A DNA stretch of 52,442 bases from Lentibacillus salicampi (lineage in GTDB: Bacteria; Bacillota; Bacilli; Bacillales; Amphibacillaceae). Each line of letters starts with the position of its first letter. Position 1 is the stretch's first letter. Positions 17,861 through 25,349 of the stretch are shown here, in pieces. The position numbers and the translations under genes were made by a program. The DNA lies in NCBI RefSeq assembly GCF_004565465.1, contig NZ_SRHY01000021.1:1-52442 (forward strand), in the 5' to 3' direction. Below the pieces are notes generated by a model. It made no database searches, had not been told where the DNA came from, and saw only the letters and a program-made list of their open reading frames with translations.

Positions 17861-19333
17861 ATGAAAAATAGATTTATGTCAGTTACGCTGGCTGGTACAG
17901 TACTCGCTTTGGTATTTTTCGCAGGCACTGGAAAAACCGCGGCTGCCTCGCCTATCATCGAGACCGGCGCGCCGGATAGCGTGCAGATGCTGCAGGCGCC
18001 GTTAGATGACATTGATGGCGTTATTCAGCAGGGAGTCGCCGATAAGTACATGGCCGGTTCTGTCGTTTTGACGGCTAGAAACGGGACCATTGTAAAAGAA
18101 GACGCGTACGGCTATGCGGCACGCTATTTGGATGATGATTTTACCGAAATGGACAATCCAGTGGACATGCAAACGGACACCATATTTGATTTGGCATCCA
18201 TTACGAAAGTGTTCACCGCAACGTCTGCGATGCAGTTGTATGAGCAGGGAGCGTTTAGCCTGGACGATCCGGTGGCGGACTATATTCCTGAATTTGCGCA
18301 AAATGGAAAGGCCGACGTCACGATCAGGCAACTGCTGACGCACACATCCGGTTTCCCTGCGTGGATTCCGCTCTATCAGACGACAGATTCCCGTGCGGAA
18401 GCCTATGCAGAGGTATTTGCGACTGAATTGGAGCATGATCCAGGAACCAATTACGCATACAGTGATCTGAATATGATTACGATGGCTGCAATCATTGAAA
18501 AAATTTCAGGCGAGCGGCTTGACCAATATGTTGAAAAAAATATTACCGAGCCGCTTGACATGACCGACACGATGTTCAACCCGCCCGAGTCGCTGAAAGA
18601 TCGTATTGCGGCAACCGAATATCAGCCACAGACCGACCGGGACATCGTTTGGGGCGAGGTGCATGATGAAAACGCCTGGGCGATGGACGGTGTTGCCGGT
18701 CACGCCGGTTTGTTTGCCACGGCACAGGATCTGGCGGTATTTGCGCAAATGATCCTGAATGACGGCATATACGACGGTACACGCATTCTTGAAGCCGAAA
18801 CCGTGGATTTGATGGAAACGAATCAGCTGCCCGAATACCCGGGGAACGCACACAGCGTAGCCTGGGAGCTGAACCAGGGTTGGTATATGGGGAATTTATC
18901 TGAGCCGACAACCATGGGGCATACTGGCTTCACCGGCACATCAATCGTGATCAGCCCAAGCAAAAATGCCGTAGCGATTTTACTAACCAATAAAGTTCAC
19001 CCGACACGTGAGGCACCGTCCACCAATCCGATCCGTCAGGCAGTGGCCGGAAAGACGGCCGCTGCGATCGATGCATGGAGTGCGTCAACTTTAGAAGAAC
19101 TTGTCGCGGATTTTGCAGATGAAGGGGCATTTAGTAGTGGTCGTGCTGCCCATTCGTTGAAAATACACCTGACCGCTGTCAGCCATTATGAAGATGAGAA
19201 CGCGGCCGCTAAAGTCGTCAAACATATGGAAGGGTTTAAAACGCTGTTGGATCATCACGAAGAAAACATGTCGGAGGATGCCTATGAAACACTTAACAGG
19301 AACACAGATTATTTGATCGGTAAGTGGCAATAG
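17861..19333 (+). CDS. Secreted serine hydrolase (beta-lactamase/AmiE-like) with FIMAH domain
   Basis: This is a 490-residue exported protein with a beta-lactamase-fold (serine hydrolase) domain. After a signal peptide (about 1-30) the active-site motif SITK is at residues 113-116; YSD near 198 sits in the usual Tyr-x-Asn position, and HTGFTG near 353 takes the place of the KTG motif. Relatives include the MurNAc-L-alanine amidase AmiE (YbbE), which in B. subtilis is encoded beside NagZ and NamZ. A FIMAH-type domain covers about 411-490. GAGAGGAG precedes the ATG. I infer a role in releasing peptides from muropeptides, but other esterase or peptidase activities cannot be excluded. Confidence 0.82.
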   Translation: MKNRFMSVTLAGTVLALVFFAGTGKTAAASPIIETGAPDSVQMLQAPLDDIDGVIQQGVADKYMAGSVVLTARNGTIVKEDAYGYAARYLDDDFTEMDNPVDMQTDTIFDLASITKVFTATSAMQLYEQGAFSLDDPVADYIPEFAQNGKADVTIRQLLTHTSGFPAWIPLYQTTDSRAEAYAEVFATELEHDPGTNYAYSDLNMITMAAIIEKISGERLDQYVEKNITEPLDMTDTMFNPPESLKDRIAATEYQPQTDRDIVWGEVHDENAWAMDGVAGHAGLFATAQDLAVFAQMILNDGIYDGTRILEAETVDLMETNQLPEYPGNAHSVAWELNQGWYMGNLSEPTTMGHTGFTGTSIVISPSKNAVAILLTNKVHPTREAPSTNPIRQAVAGKTAAAIDAWSASTLEELVADFADEGAFSSGRAAHSLKIHLTAVSHYEDENAAAKVVKHMEGFKTLLDHHEENMSEDAYETLNRNTDYLIGKWQ

Positions 19334-19387
19334 ATTTTGTACCTGGAACGGTAGGGTTGTACCACGCGTTGAAATGGAGGGGTTTAT

Positions 19388-20509
19388 GTGAAGAAGTGGT
19401 TTACCATGGTTGCAGCAATGGTGATTTTGTTTGCCGTATTACCTGTAACGGTAGCTGGTAAAGCTCAGGAAGATAACCAGCCAGCCAATGAACTGACGGT
19501 CAGACTTGCAACTTATAACATGCACACAGGCATTGGAACAGATGGAAGCTACAACTTGGACAGGCTTGCCGAAACGATTCGCGAATCCGGTTCAGATATA
19601 ATTGGACTGCAGGAAGTTGACGTTAACTGGAGTAGTCGAAGCCAGTTTGAAAATCAGGTTGAGATTCTGACCGACACATTAAATATGGACTACTTCTTTG
19701 CGCCGATCTATAATTTGGATCCGCCCGCAGCGGGAGAACCGAGGAGACAATACGGTATAGCTGTCTTAAGCAAATATCCAATTTTGCATGCTGAAAACCG
19801 CGAAATAGCGAGGCTGTCCACCCAGGATGCTGACCCGGTTCCAAAACCCGCGCCTGGTTTTCTTGAAGCACAAATTCATGTCGACGGAGAGGAAGTGTGG
19901 TTTTATGTTACACACCTTGATTACCGATCAGACCCGACAGTACGGGAATTGCAAGTTGATGATATGCGCGACATCACATCCAGCCACAGCAACAGCATTC
20001 TGACCGGTGATATGAACGCAACACCTGATTCACCCGAATTGGCACCGCTTTTCGAACAGTTTGAAGATACCTGGGCTTTGACGAATGAAGACCCAGGCTA
20101 TACGTTCCCATCCGATTCTCCGGATAAAAGAATTGACTATGTGCTAACAACACCGGGAATGGAAGTCCAGTCAGCCAGTGTTATTTCGTCAATGGCGTCC
20201 GACCATTTACCGGTCACGGCCGATGTCACCTTAGAACCCGGGGAACACCCATTGGATGCATCCAGTTTGAAGGCTCTTGTTGATCATTTTGACGAAGAAG
20301 GCGAATTCACCAGCGATGTAGACGTTCATTCGTTAAAAATGCATTTGGCCGCTGTCAGTCATTATGAAGATCGAGAAGCAGCGGAAAAAGTTGTAAAACA
20401 TATGGAAGGATTTAAAAGGTTGCTGGATCACCAGCAGGACAATATATCAGAGGATGCTTATGAAACATTGAAAACGGATGCAGATTATTTGATAAGTGAT
20501 TGGCAGTAA
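19388..20509 (+). CDS. Secreted endonuclease/exonuclease/phosphatase-fold protein with FIMAH domain
   Basis: This is a 373-residue exported protein. A signal peptide spans about residues 1-24. The catalytic domain (about 32-280) has the family signatures YNMHTG, GLQEVD (metal-binding Glu), TGDMNATP and SDHLPV (catalytic His). Such enzymes cut nucleic acids, sphingolipids or phosphoesters; the YNMHTG start is common in exported family members of unknown substrate. A FIMAH-type domain fills about 290-373. The start is GTG with GGAGG 9 bases upstream; the nearby ATG is out of frame. It is the last gene of the first FIMAH group, and a strong terminator follows. Confidence 0.85.
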   Translation: MKKWFTMVAAMVILFAVLPVTVAGKAQEDNQPANELTVRLATYNMHTGIGTDGSYNLDRLAETIRESGSDIIGLQEVDVNWSSRSQFENQVEILTDTLNMDYFFAPIYNLDPPAAGEPRRQYGIAVLSKYPILHAENREIARLSTQDADPVPKPAPGFLEAQIHVDGEEVWFYVTHLDYRSDPTVRELQVDDMRDITSSHSNSILTGDMNATPDSPELAPLFEQFEDTWALTNEDPGYTFPSDSPDKRIDYVLTTPGMEVQSASVISSMASDHLPVTADVTLEPGEHPLDASSLKALVDHFDEEGEFTSDVDVHSLKMHLAAVSHYEDREAAEKVVKHMEGFKRLLDHQQDNISEDAYETLKTDADYLISDWQ

Positions 20510-20596
20510 GTCTGGGACAAAGGGCAGGCAAGCTGTCCAAGGGAAGTGGAAGTTCATAAGGTTTTCAATCCTGCCACCTTCACCAGCCTTAGAATA

Positions 20597-20626
20597 AAAG
20601 CCGGGCAGTTCAGCTGTCCGGCTTTT
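20597..20626. terminator. Bidirectional rho-independent terminator
   Basis: AAAAGCCGGGCAG and CTGTCCGGCTTTT form a 13-bp stem with one G-T pair and a 4-base loop, flanked by A and T runs. It would stop transcripts from both sides between convergent genes. Confidence 0.85.
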
Positions 20627-20700
20627 GGGTTTGAAAGGGCGGTTCCTAGCTGGTATTTCAGTTTTGGCAACTGCTCTGCATAGGGCGGTTGGCGGCTTCT

Positions 20701-21068
20701 GCACGAGTTGAGAGCAATCCTGCACGAGTTAAGGGATTTCTCGCCCGAGTTGAGAGCAATCCTGCACGAGTTAAGAGAGTACTCGCACGAGTTAAGAGCA
20801 ATCCTGCACGAGTTAAGGGATTTCTCGCCCGAGTTGAGAGCAATCCTGCACGAGTTAAGGGATTTCTCGCACGAGTTAGGAGCAATCCTGCACGAGTTAA
20901 GGGATTTCTCGCCCGAGTTAGGAGCAATCCTGCACGAGTTAAGGGATTTCTCGCATGAGTTGAGAGCAATCCTGCACGAGTTAAGGGATTTCTCGCCCGA
21001 GTTGAGAGCAATCCTGCACGAGTTAGAGCAGTTCTCGCACGGGTTAGTAGTATTCCTGTACGAGCTCG
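20701..21068. repeat. 21-bp-period repeat array E (18 units, reverse orientation)
   Basis: GCACGAG or GCCCGAG cores occur at 20701 and every 21 bp to 21058. This is the reverse complement of the core in arrays A, C, D and F. Two units alternate (CCTGCACGAGTTAAGGGATTT, then CTCG-CC or CA-CGAG with GAGAGCAAT), giving a clear 42-bp superperiod. The array lies between the convergent endonuclease-fold and S15 peptidase genes, flanked by terminators on both sides. Confidence 0.93.
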
Positions 21069-21104
21069 ACTACCTCCAGTGGTCATATTAAATGATTTCA
21101 CTTC

Positions 21105-21182
21105 AAAAACGCTCAGATGAAGATGGTACCGAACCCCAAAAGTTAGAGTCTTTCAGGGGTAACCACCTTTCTGAGCGTTTTT
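21105..21182. terminator. Perfect 13-bp inverted repeat with long loop between convergent genes
   Basis: AAAAACGCTCAGA (21105-21117) and TCTGAGCGTTTTT (21170-21182) are perfect complements separated by 52 bases. The A and T runs suit termination from both sides, mainly of the leftward S15 peptidase gene. The loop contains ACCGAACCCCAAAAGTTAGA, which looks like the end of an IS3-type element (recalled resemblance, not verified). Confidence 0.6.
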
Positions 21183-21271
21183 GTTCACTACATATACCGT
21201 TAGTTCTTTACTGGTTTGCTTTTATTTATTTTCTTATGTTTATCGTTCTTTTAGGCTAATAAACTTAAAAA

Positions 21272-23431
21272 CTACTGCCAATCATCAAGTAAACTCTCAG
21301 TTGCCGGCATTAACTGATTGTAAGCCATCTCTGATAGTATGTTATGATCCTTCTGATGCTCAAGCAGCGGTTTAAATCCATTCAGATGTTTTATCGCTTT
21401 GTCCATGAATCCCGTGTTTTTATAATGAGCAAGTACATTTAAGTGGGTTTCCACATGGCGAATGGCGTCTTCATCATTGAATTCACCATCATCCTTCAGT
21501 TCGTCAACAAGATTTTGCAAGTACGGAAGCCCGCCCATTGCTCGCTCAAATGCCTTTTTGCCGCCGACAATCGGCAATTTCACATGACTCTGACCCAGTG
21601 AAACATTGGTCGTTGCCCGGTTCTCATCCGTCATGAGCCGTCTGTCATCACTGCCTGCAATCACGATGCCAATGCGGTGGCCCTTTTTGAAAACATAGTC
21701 TTCAGGGAGCGTACTCCATTGAAAACGATAGCTTTTGCCTGGTGTCAGAATATCTGTTTGATCCAATGCCCTCCAGTTTTGGGCATCGAGCCATCCGTGT
21801 GTAACAATTTCATATGGTGCCGTGTGCGTTGTTTTTTCTGTTTCCTTATAACAGGCATCGTCCACATCAGTACTTTCACCCCAGCACGTCTCAGTCTCCA
21901 GTGTACGGACGCCCTCGCCTCTGTCAAGATGGTTCACACGTTCATCCGTTCCGTAATCCACAATCATGGCTGTCAGATTTGTATCCGCCGCATCTACCAT
22001 TGCTCGAATATCAAATTCAGGAACGCCGCTTAATGTCATCTCCTCTTTTAATTCAGGAGACAAAAACATTAATCTGTTTTCTTTTGCTGTTAATTTGTCT
22101 TCAACCATTTCTGGTTCTGTCTGTTCAGGATCGTCTGTGAACGTTTGGCTGAAGCTGCCTTTAACAGCTGTCGTTGTCAACGTTCCGGGTAATTCGTCTG
22201 TCTCCGGTCCGAGTTTTACCTTAACTGATTCTGAGTCTTCAAGTGGCCACGATGAATAGGTTTTCCACTCATCGGCTGAACGTTCAATGTCAACCGCCGG
22301 CTCCTCCATAATGCCGTTGTCGATATCAAGCAGCCAATGGTCAAACCATTGATGAAGCGTGTCTACCCATTCTGTCCGGCGAAAATCAAATGGGTCAACA
22401 TGCCCGGTCTGTGTCAGCCAAAGCTTCCGTGGTACATCATTGTTGGCAAGTTCTCCCCACCAATTGGAAAAATGGTTGGCTTTAACATTATAATCATTCA
22501 AACCATGGATAACGAAAACACTTGCGTCTACATTATCGGTATCTTTCACAAAGTTGCGCTCATCCCAAAATTCATTGTAATCACCGGTCTCATCATCAGC
22601 CCCGGCTCTGATTTCCTCCCTAACAGGTGCACATGCTTCAATACTGTCGCTGCTTACCACCGTTCTGGCCAGGCCGCTCGGTCCATTCGGGTAAAATGGA
22701 ATGCCCCCATATCGGTAATAGTCATACCAGCTGCTGATGGCTCCGATTGGGACGATGGTTTCCAGCCCTTCAACGCCCGTGGCAGCAACGCCGTTCGCAA
22801 CGGTGCCATCATAAGATTTACCGATCATCCCGGTTTTACCTGTCGTCCAGTCGGCTTCGATTTTCTCGCCATCTTCATTCCAAGCGGTCCCGTTTCCGTT
22901 CAGCCACTCAATGACTGTTTTGGCACTTTCTGTTTCTTCGTAGCCTCCGGTTGTCGGACAGCTGTCGGAATTATTTGTCCCGACCATATCGACCAGCACA
23001 ACGGCATAGCCCCTTGGCACAAAATAGTTATCGTAGAATAGCGGGAATTTTTCATTCGTGCCGTCAGCGTTGGGGTCTTTGATCTCAGATTCATTGCCGC
23101 GCCCAAGACGTTCATAGTAAGGGCTTGCATCCATAATAACGGGCACTTGCAGATCATCTTCGGTTTCCTTTGGGCGGATGATATCTGCTGCGATACGATC
23201 AGGCTCACCATCGTTATCGCTGTCTAATGATGATTCAACATAGATCGTTTCTCTGATTGCGTCCTCATACGAATAGATCGGTTCTGTTACACCGTTTTCG
23301 AGCTGATAGCCGGTATCCGGTACAAATTCGCCTTCTGTACTGGCATCTGCATGAGATGGGTAAGCTAAAACAGCTGACAACAATAGGATCAATACAATTG
23401 GTATAAATTTGTATGTGCCATTTTTTAACAA
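21272..23431 (-). CDS. Secreted Xaa-Pro dipeptidyl-peptidase (S15 family) with FIMAH domain
   Basis: This is a 719-residue exported alpha/beta-hydrolase peptidase of family S15, which removes X-Pro dipeptides from peptide N-termini. A signal peptide covers about residues 1-29. The serine nucleophile lies in GKSYDG near 207, the acid in HGLNDYNVK near 315 and the histidine in TGHVDPFD near 345. A jelly-roll domain follows, then a FIMAH-type domain (about 638-719) of the sub-type also seen in the gamma-glutamyltransferase (KAIKHLNGFK). The start is TTG with AGGAGGG 4 bases upstream. It is the only FIMAH gene on the minus strand and is divergent from the tapA-like gene. Confidence 0.88.
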   Translation of the reverse strand: MLKNGTYKFIPIVLILLLSAVLAYPSHADASTEGEFVPDTGYQLENGVTEPIYSYEDAIRETIYVESSLDSDNDGEPDRIAADIIRPKETEDDLQVPVIMDASPYYERLGRGNESEIKDPNADGTNEKFPLFYDNYFVPRGYAVVLVDMVGTNNSDSCPTTGGYEETESAKTVIEWLNGNGTAWNEDGEKIEADWTTGKTGMIGKSYDGTVANGVAATGVEGLETIVPIGAISSWYDYYRYGGIPFYPNGPSGLARTVVSSDSIEACAPVREEIRAGADDETGDYNEFWDERNFVKDTDNVDASVFVIHGLNDYNVKANHFSNWWGELANNDVPRKLWLTQTGHVDPFDFRRTEWVDTLHQWFDHWLLDIDNGIMEEPAVDIERSADEWKTYSSWPLEDSESVKVKLGPETDELPGTLTTTAVKGSFSQTFTDDPEQTEPEMVEDKLTAKENRLMFLSPELKEEMTLSGVPEFDIRAMVDAADTNLTAMIVDYGTDERVNHLDRGEGVRTLETETCWGESTDVDDACYKETEKTTHTAPYEIVTHGWLDAQNWRALDQTDILTPGKSYRFQWSTLPEDYVFKKGHRIGIVIAGSDDRRLMTDENRATTNVSLGQSHVKLPIVGGKKAFERAMGGLPYLQNLVDELKDDGEFNDEDAIRHVETHLNVLAHYKNTGFMDKAIKHLNGFKPLLEHQKDHNILSEMAYNQLMPATESLLDDWQ

Positions 23432-23439
23432 AAATCCCT

Positions 23440-23792
23440 CCTAATCTATCGATTGCTATTAGAGTAGCGGTTAATAGAGAAAATAGGAAGAGAATTTTAT
23501 ACTAATTTTCAGAAATATTTTGGGTGCAGATTAGTCGAAAAGTAGTGAATCAGATTGTTTTGGCGTGCGGTTTCCGCAGGGTGTGGTAATTTCCGCGTCT
23601 GCATAGGACTCTGGACGGTTTAGCAGAGGCTCCATTCACGTGTGTCATTCTAGCGGACTTTTGAACAACTTCATGGATTGCCTCGACAAAACTGGGTATT
23701 TTTTTACCTTAAACCTGTCATTTCGATTAAAAACGAAAAAAGAACTAGGCAAAAGGGCAGGAAAATAACGGAAAATTTATAAAAGTGGAACC
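23440..23792. other. Gene-free divergent region between the S15 and tapA-like genes
   Basis: No gene is visible. It must hold the promoter of the leftward S15 gene. Bases 23641-23673 (TGTGTCATT..CGGACTTTT-GAACAAC) closely match 31076-31110 upstream of the gamma-glutamyltransferase gene, so a dispersed intergenic repeat is present. The GGGTGCA at 23523 and a TGCACCC at 30950 may mark element ends in opposite orientation. Confidence 0.5.
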
Positions 23793-23834
23793 AAAGTTAT
23801 ATAGACTGGTGCACAATAACTTGATAGTCTATTA
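23793..23834 (+). promoter_or_regulatory. Element shared by both FIMAH/TasA loci (copy 2)
   Basis: AGTTATATAGAC, 10 bases, TAACTTGATAGTCTA. It matches copy 1 at 12767-12810 in both halves and in spacing, and a GAAAATTT motif lies at a similar distance upstream in both. It is 143 bases before the tapA-like start. Confidence 0.6.
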
Positions 23835-23977
23835 ATAAGATTTCGAGTATTTTAAAAACAAATAGATTCCTTAGTAACAATATCATAGAACATAATAGGG
23901 TAGCTGGTTCATCGAAGTACCATGAATAAATTGTTAGCACATTGGTTTTCAATCGAGAGATAAGGAGAGGGGATGAA

Positions 23978-24478
23978 ATGAAAAGTAGTCGTTCCGTAAA
24001 AAGCAGGAACTTTAAAAGCCTTTTCTTTAAACTATCTGCGGTGGTTTACTTTTCCTTTTTAATCACTTTTCTGCTTACATCACCAACGAGCGCTTATTTT
24101 CAGGATTCCGAAGAGGCATCCGTGAATATTTCATTTTCTAGTGATTTTGGTGAAGAACCAACAGAACCAGCTGAAGATTCCAGTAGCAAGGGAGAGGACA
24201 ATACCCAATCATCCAGTACCGAGGGCCAACAACAGTCGGGTCAGCAGGAAGCCACAGATCAATCTGGACAGCATGAAAAGACAGATACAACAAATCAAAC
24301 TTTAACATCAGAACAGTCGTCAGCACATCCATCCAGGGAAGTAGAAAAACCCGATGCATCTTCAGAGGTAGATCGTGATCAAGCAGAAGCAGAGACAAAA
24401 GGCGAGACAAAATCGGAGCCTAAAGAAGCAAATGAGGAAGATAAGTCAACGATCACACCGGCGTCAGAGTCGGATTAA
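23978..24478 (+). CDS. TapA-like short exported protein
   Basis: This is a 166-residue protein with a basic N-terminus, one hydrophobic segment (about 20-40) and a TSAYFQDSE sequence at the expected cleavage region, followed by a low-complexity tail rich in Glu, Ser, Thr and Gln. In B. subtilis TapA the N-terminal region after cleavage has a similar AxF-D motif and the C-terminus a similar acidic, disordered tail, but this protein lacks the folded middle domain. Together with the tasA-like gene 138 bases downstream it looks like a minimal tapA-tasA pair without sipW. The start at 23978 has AAGGAGAGGGG just before it; an upstream in-frame ATG at 23942 lacks a site. The assignment is tentative. 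Confidence 0.6.
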   Translation: MKSSRSVKSRNFKSLFFKLSAVVYFSFLITFLLTSPTSAYFQDSEEASVNISFSSDFGEEPTEPAEDSSSKGEDNTQSSSTEGQQQSGQQEATDQSGQHEKTDTTNQTLTSEQSSAHPSREVEKPDASSEVDRDQAEAETKGETKSEPKEANEEDKSTITPASESD

Positions 24479-24512
24479 AAGTGGAACAAGGGGCCTGACC
24501 CTTTGTCCCAGT
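24479..24512 (+). terminator. GGGACA/TGTCCC-type hairpin after the tapA-like gene
   Basis: AAGTGGAACAAGGGGCC-TGA-CCCTTTGTCCCAGT pairs with a few mismatches and belongs to the palindrome family seen after nagZ and namZ. It may partly terminate between the tapA-like and tasA-like genes. Confidence 0.5.
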
Positions 24513-24544
24513 AGTAGAAAGTTAAACATTTGCTTTAATGTCCA

Positions 24545-24616
24545 TAGATATCCAGTCTATGGGCATTTAAATAAATAACCCTGCTTGTCAGGGAAAAATT
24601 TAAAGGAGGCGTTTGA
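24545..24616 (+). promoter_or_regulatory. Conserved leader of the second tasA-like gene
   Basis: It contains the dyad CCATAGA-TATCCAG-TCTATGG, then GGCATTTAAATAAA and the hairpin CCCTG-CTTGT-CAGGG, ending in AAAGGAGGCGTTTG. It aligns with the leader of tasA-like gene 1, suggesting common regulation. Confidence 0.6.
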
Positions 24617-25201
24617 ATGGGAATAAAAAAGCAATTAGGTATGGGGGTCATGACGGCAGCACTCGGTTTATCATTAATGGGTGGAGGAACGTATGCGTAT
24701 TTCAGCGACGGCGAGGCCACGAACAATGCATTTGCGGCCGGGACATTTGATCTGGCGGTAGAGCCGACACAGGTAATTGAAGTTGACAACATGCAGCCAG
24801 GTGATTCCATGACCCGCGATTTCGAACTGCAGAATAATGGATCACTCGCTATCGACAAGGTGCTTCTGGAAACAAATTACGACGTCATCGATGCAGAAGG
24901 TGACAATACTGGTGACTTTGGAACTCATATTGAGGTCGAATTTCTGTACAATGCTGATAAGCTGGATGAAGTGATTTACCAGACAACATTAGCCGAACTG
25001 CAAAGCATGTCACCGGAAGCTGTTAATGAGCACGTGTTTGATCCATTGCTTGAGGACGGGCTTGAACCGGGAACAGGCGATGACTTGGTTGTTAAGTTCA
25101 ATTTTGTCGATAACGGAGAAGATCAGAACCAATTCCAGGGTGATTCCTTAAATCTGGAGTGGACATTTAATGCCCAGCAAGCTGCAGACGAGGAGGATTA
25201 A
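24617..25201 (+). CDS. TasA/camelysin (CalY)-family protein 2
   Basis: This 194-residue protein is a close paralogue of the protein at 15204-15791, with the same N-terminus (GIKKQLGMGVMTAALG), the same YAYFSD processing region and the same acidic C-terminal region ending in LNLEWTFNAQQ. TasA-family proteins assemble into extracellular fibres; camelysin relatives were first described as metalloproteases (M73). The gene follows the tapA-like gene and precedes the GH3-M28 fusion. It has the same leader and the same downstream terminator as copy 1, so the duplicated unit included flanking signals. Confidence 0.88.
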   Translation: MGIKKQLGMGVMTAALGLSLMGGGTYAYFSDGEATNNAFAAGTFDLAVEPTQVIEVDNMQPGDSMTRDFELQNNGSLAIDKVLLETNYDVIDAEGDNTGDFGTHIEVEFLYNADKLDEVIYQTTLAELQSMSPEAVNEHVFDPLLEDGLEPGTGDDLVVKFNFVDNGEDQNQFQGDSLNLEWTFNAQQAADEED

Positions 25202-25219
25202 TGGACGTTGGAGACAGAA

Positions 25220-25244
25220 GAGGCAGGATAAACCTGCCTCTCTC
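25220..25244 (+). terminator. Terminator after tasA-like gene 2
   Basis: The arms GAGGCAGG (25220-25227) and CCTGCCTC (25233-25240) form a perfect 8-bp stem, followed by TCTC. It is nearly identical to the hairpin after copy 1. Confidence 0.75.
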
Positions 25245-25349
25245 ATGTAAGGGTCAAAAAGGTACGATTTACGATCAAGGATTTTATCAGATGGTAGAAA
25301 TTTAAGATAAGAGATAAAAAAAAGATTCGCTAGGAGAGGAGAAGGTGAA

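Noticed and set aside
20658..21101. Heptad-repeat frames on both strands over array E, which could look like coiled-coil proteins
   Set aside because: The heptad arises from the 21-bp period. The same period in other arrays is broken by single-base indels, and the array lies between two terminators.
21121..21160. Complete IS3-type insertion between convergent genes
   Set aside because: Only about 20 bases resemble an IS end, there is no transposase, and the flanking arms form a simple terminator-like hairpin.
22337..23041. Rightward 234-codon open frame inside the S15 gene
   Set aside because: It is antisense to conserved S15 catalytic sequence and has no ribosome site.
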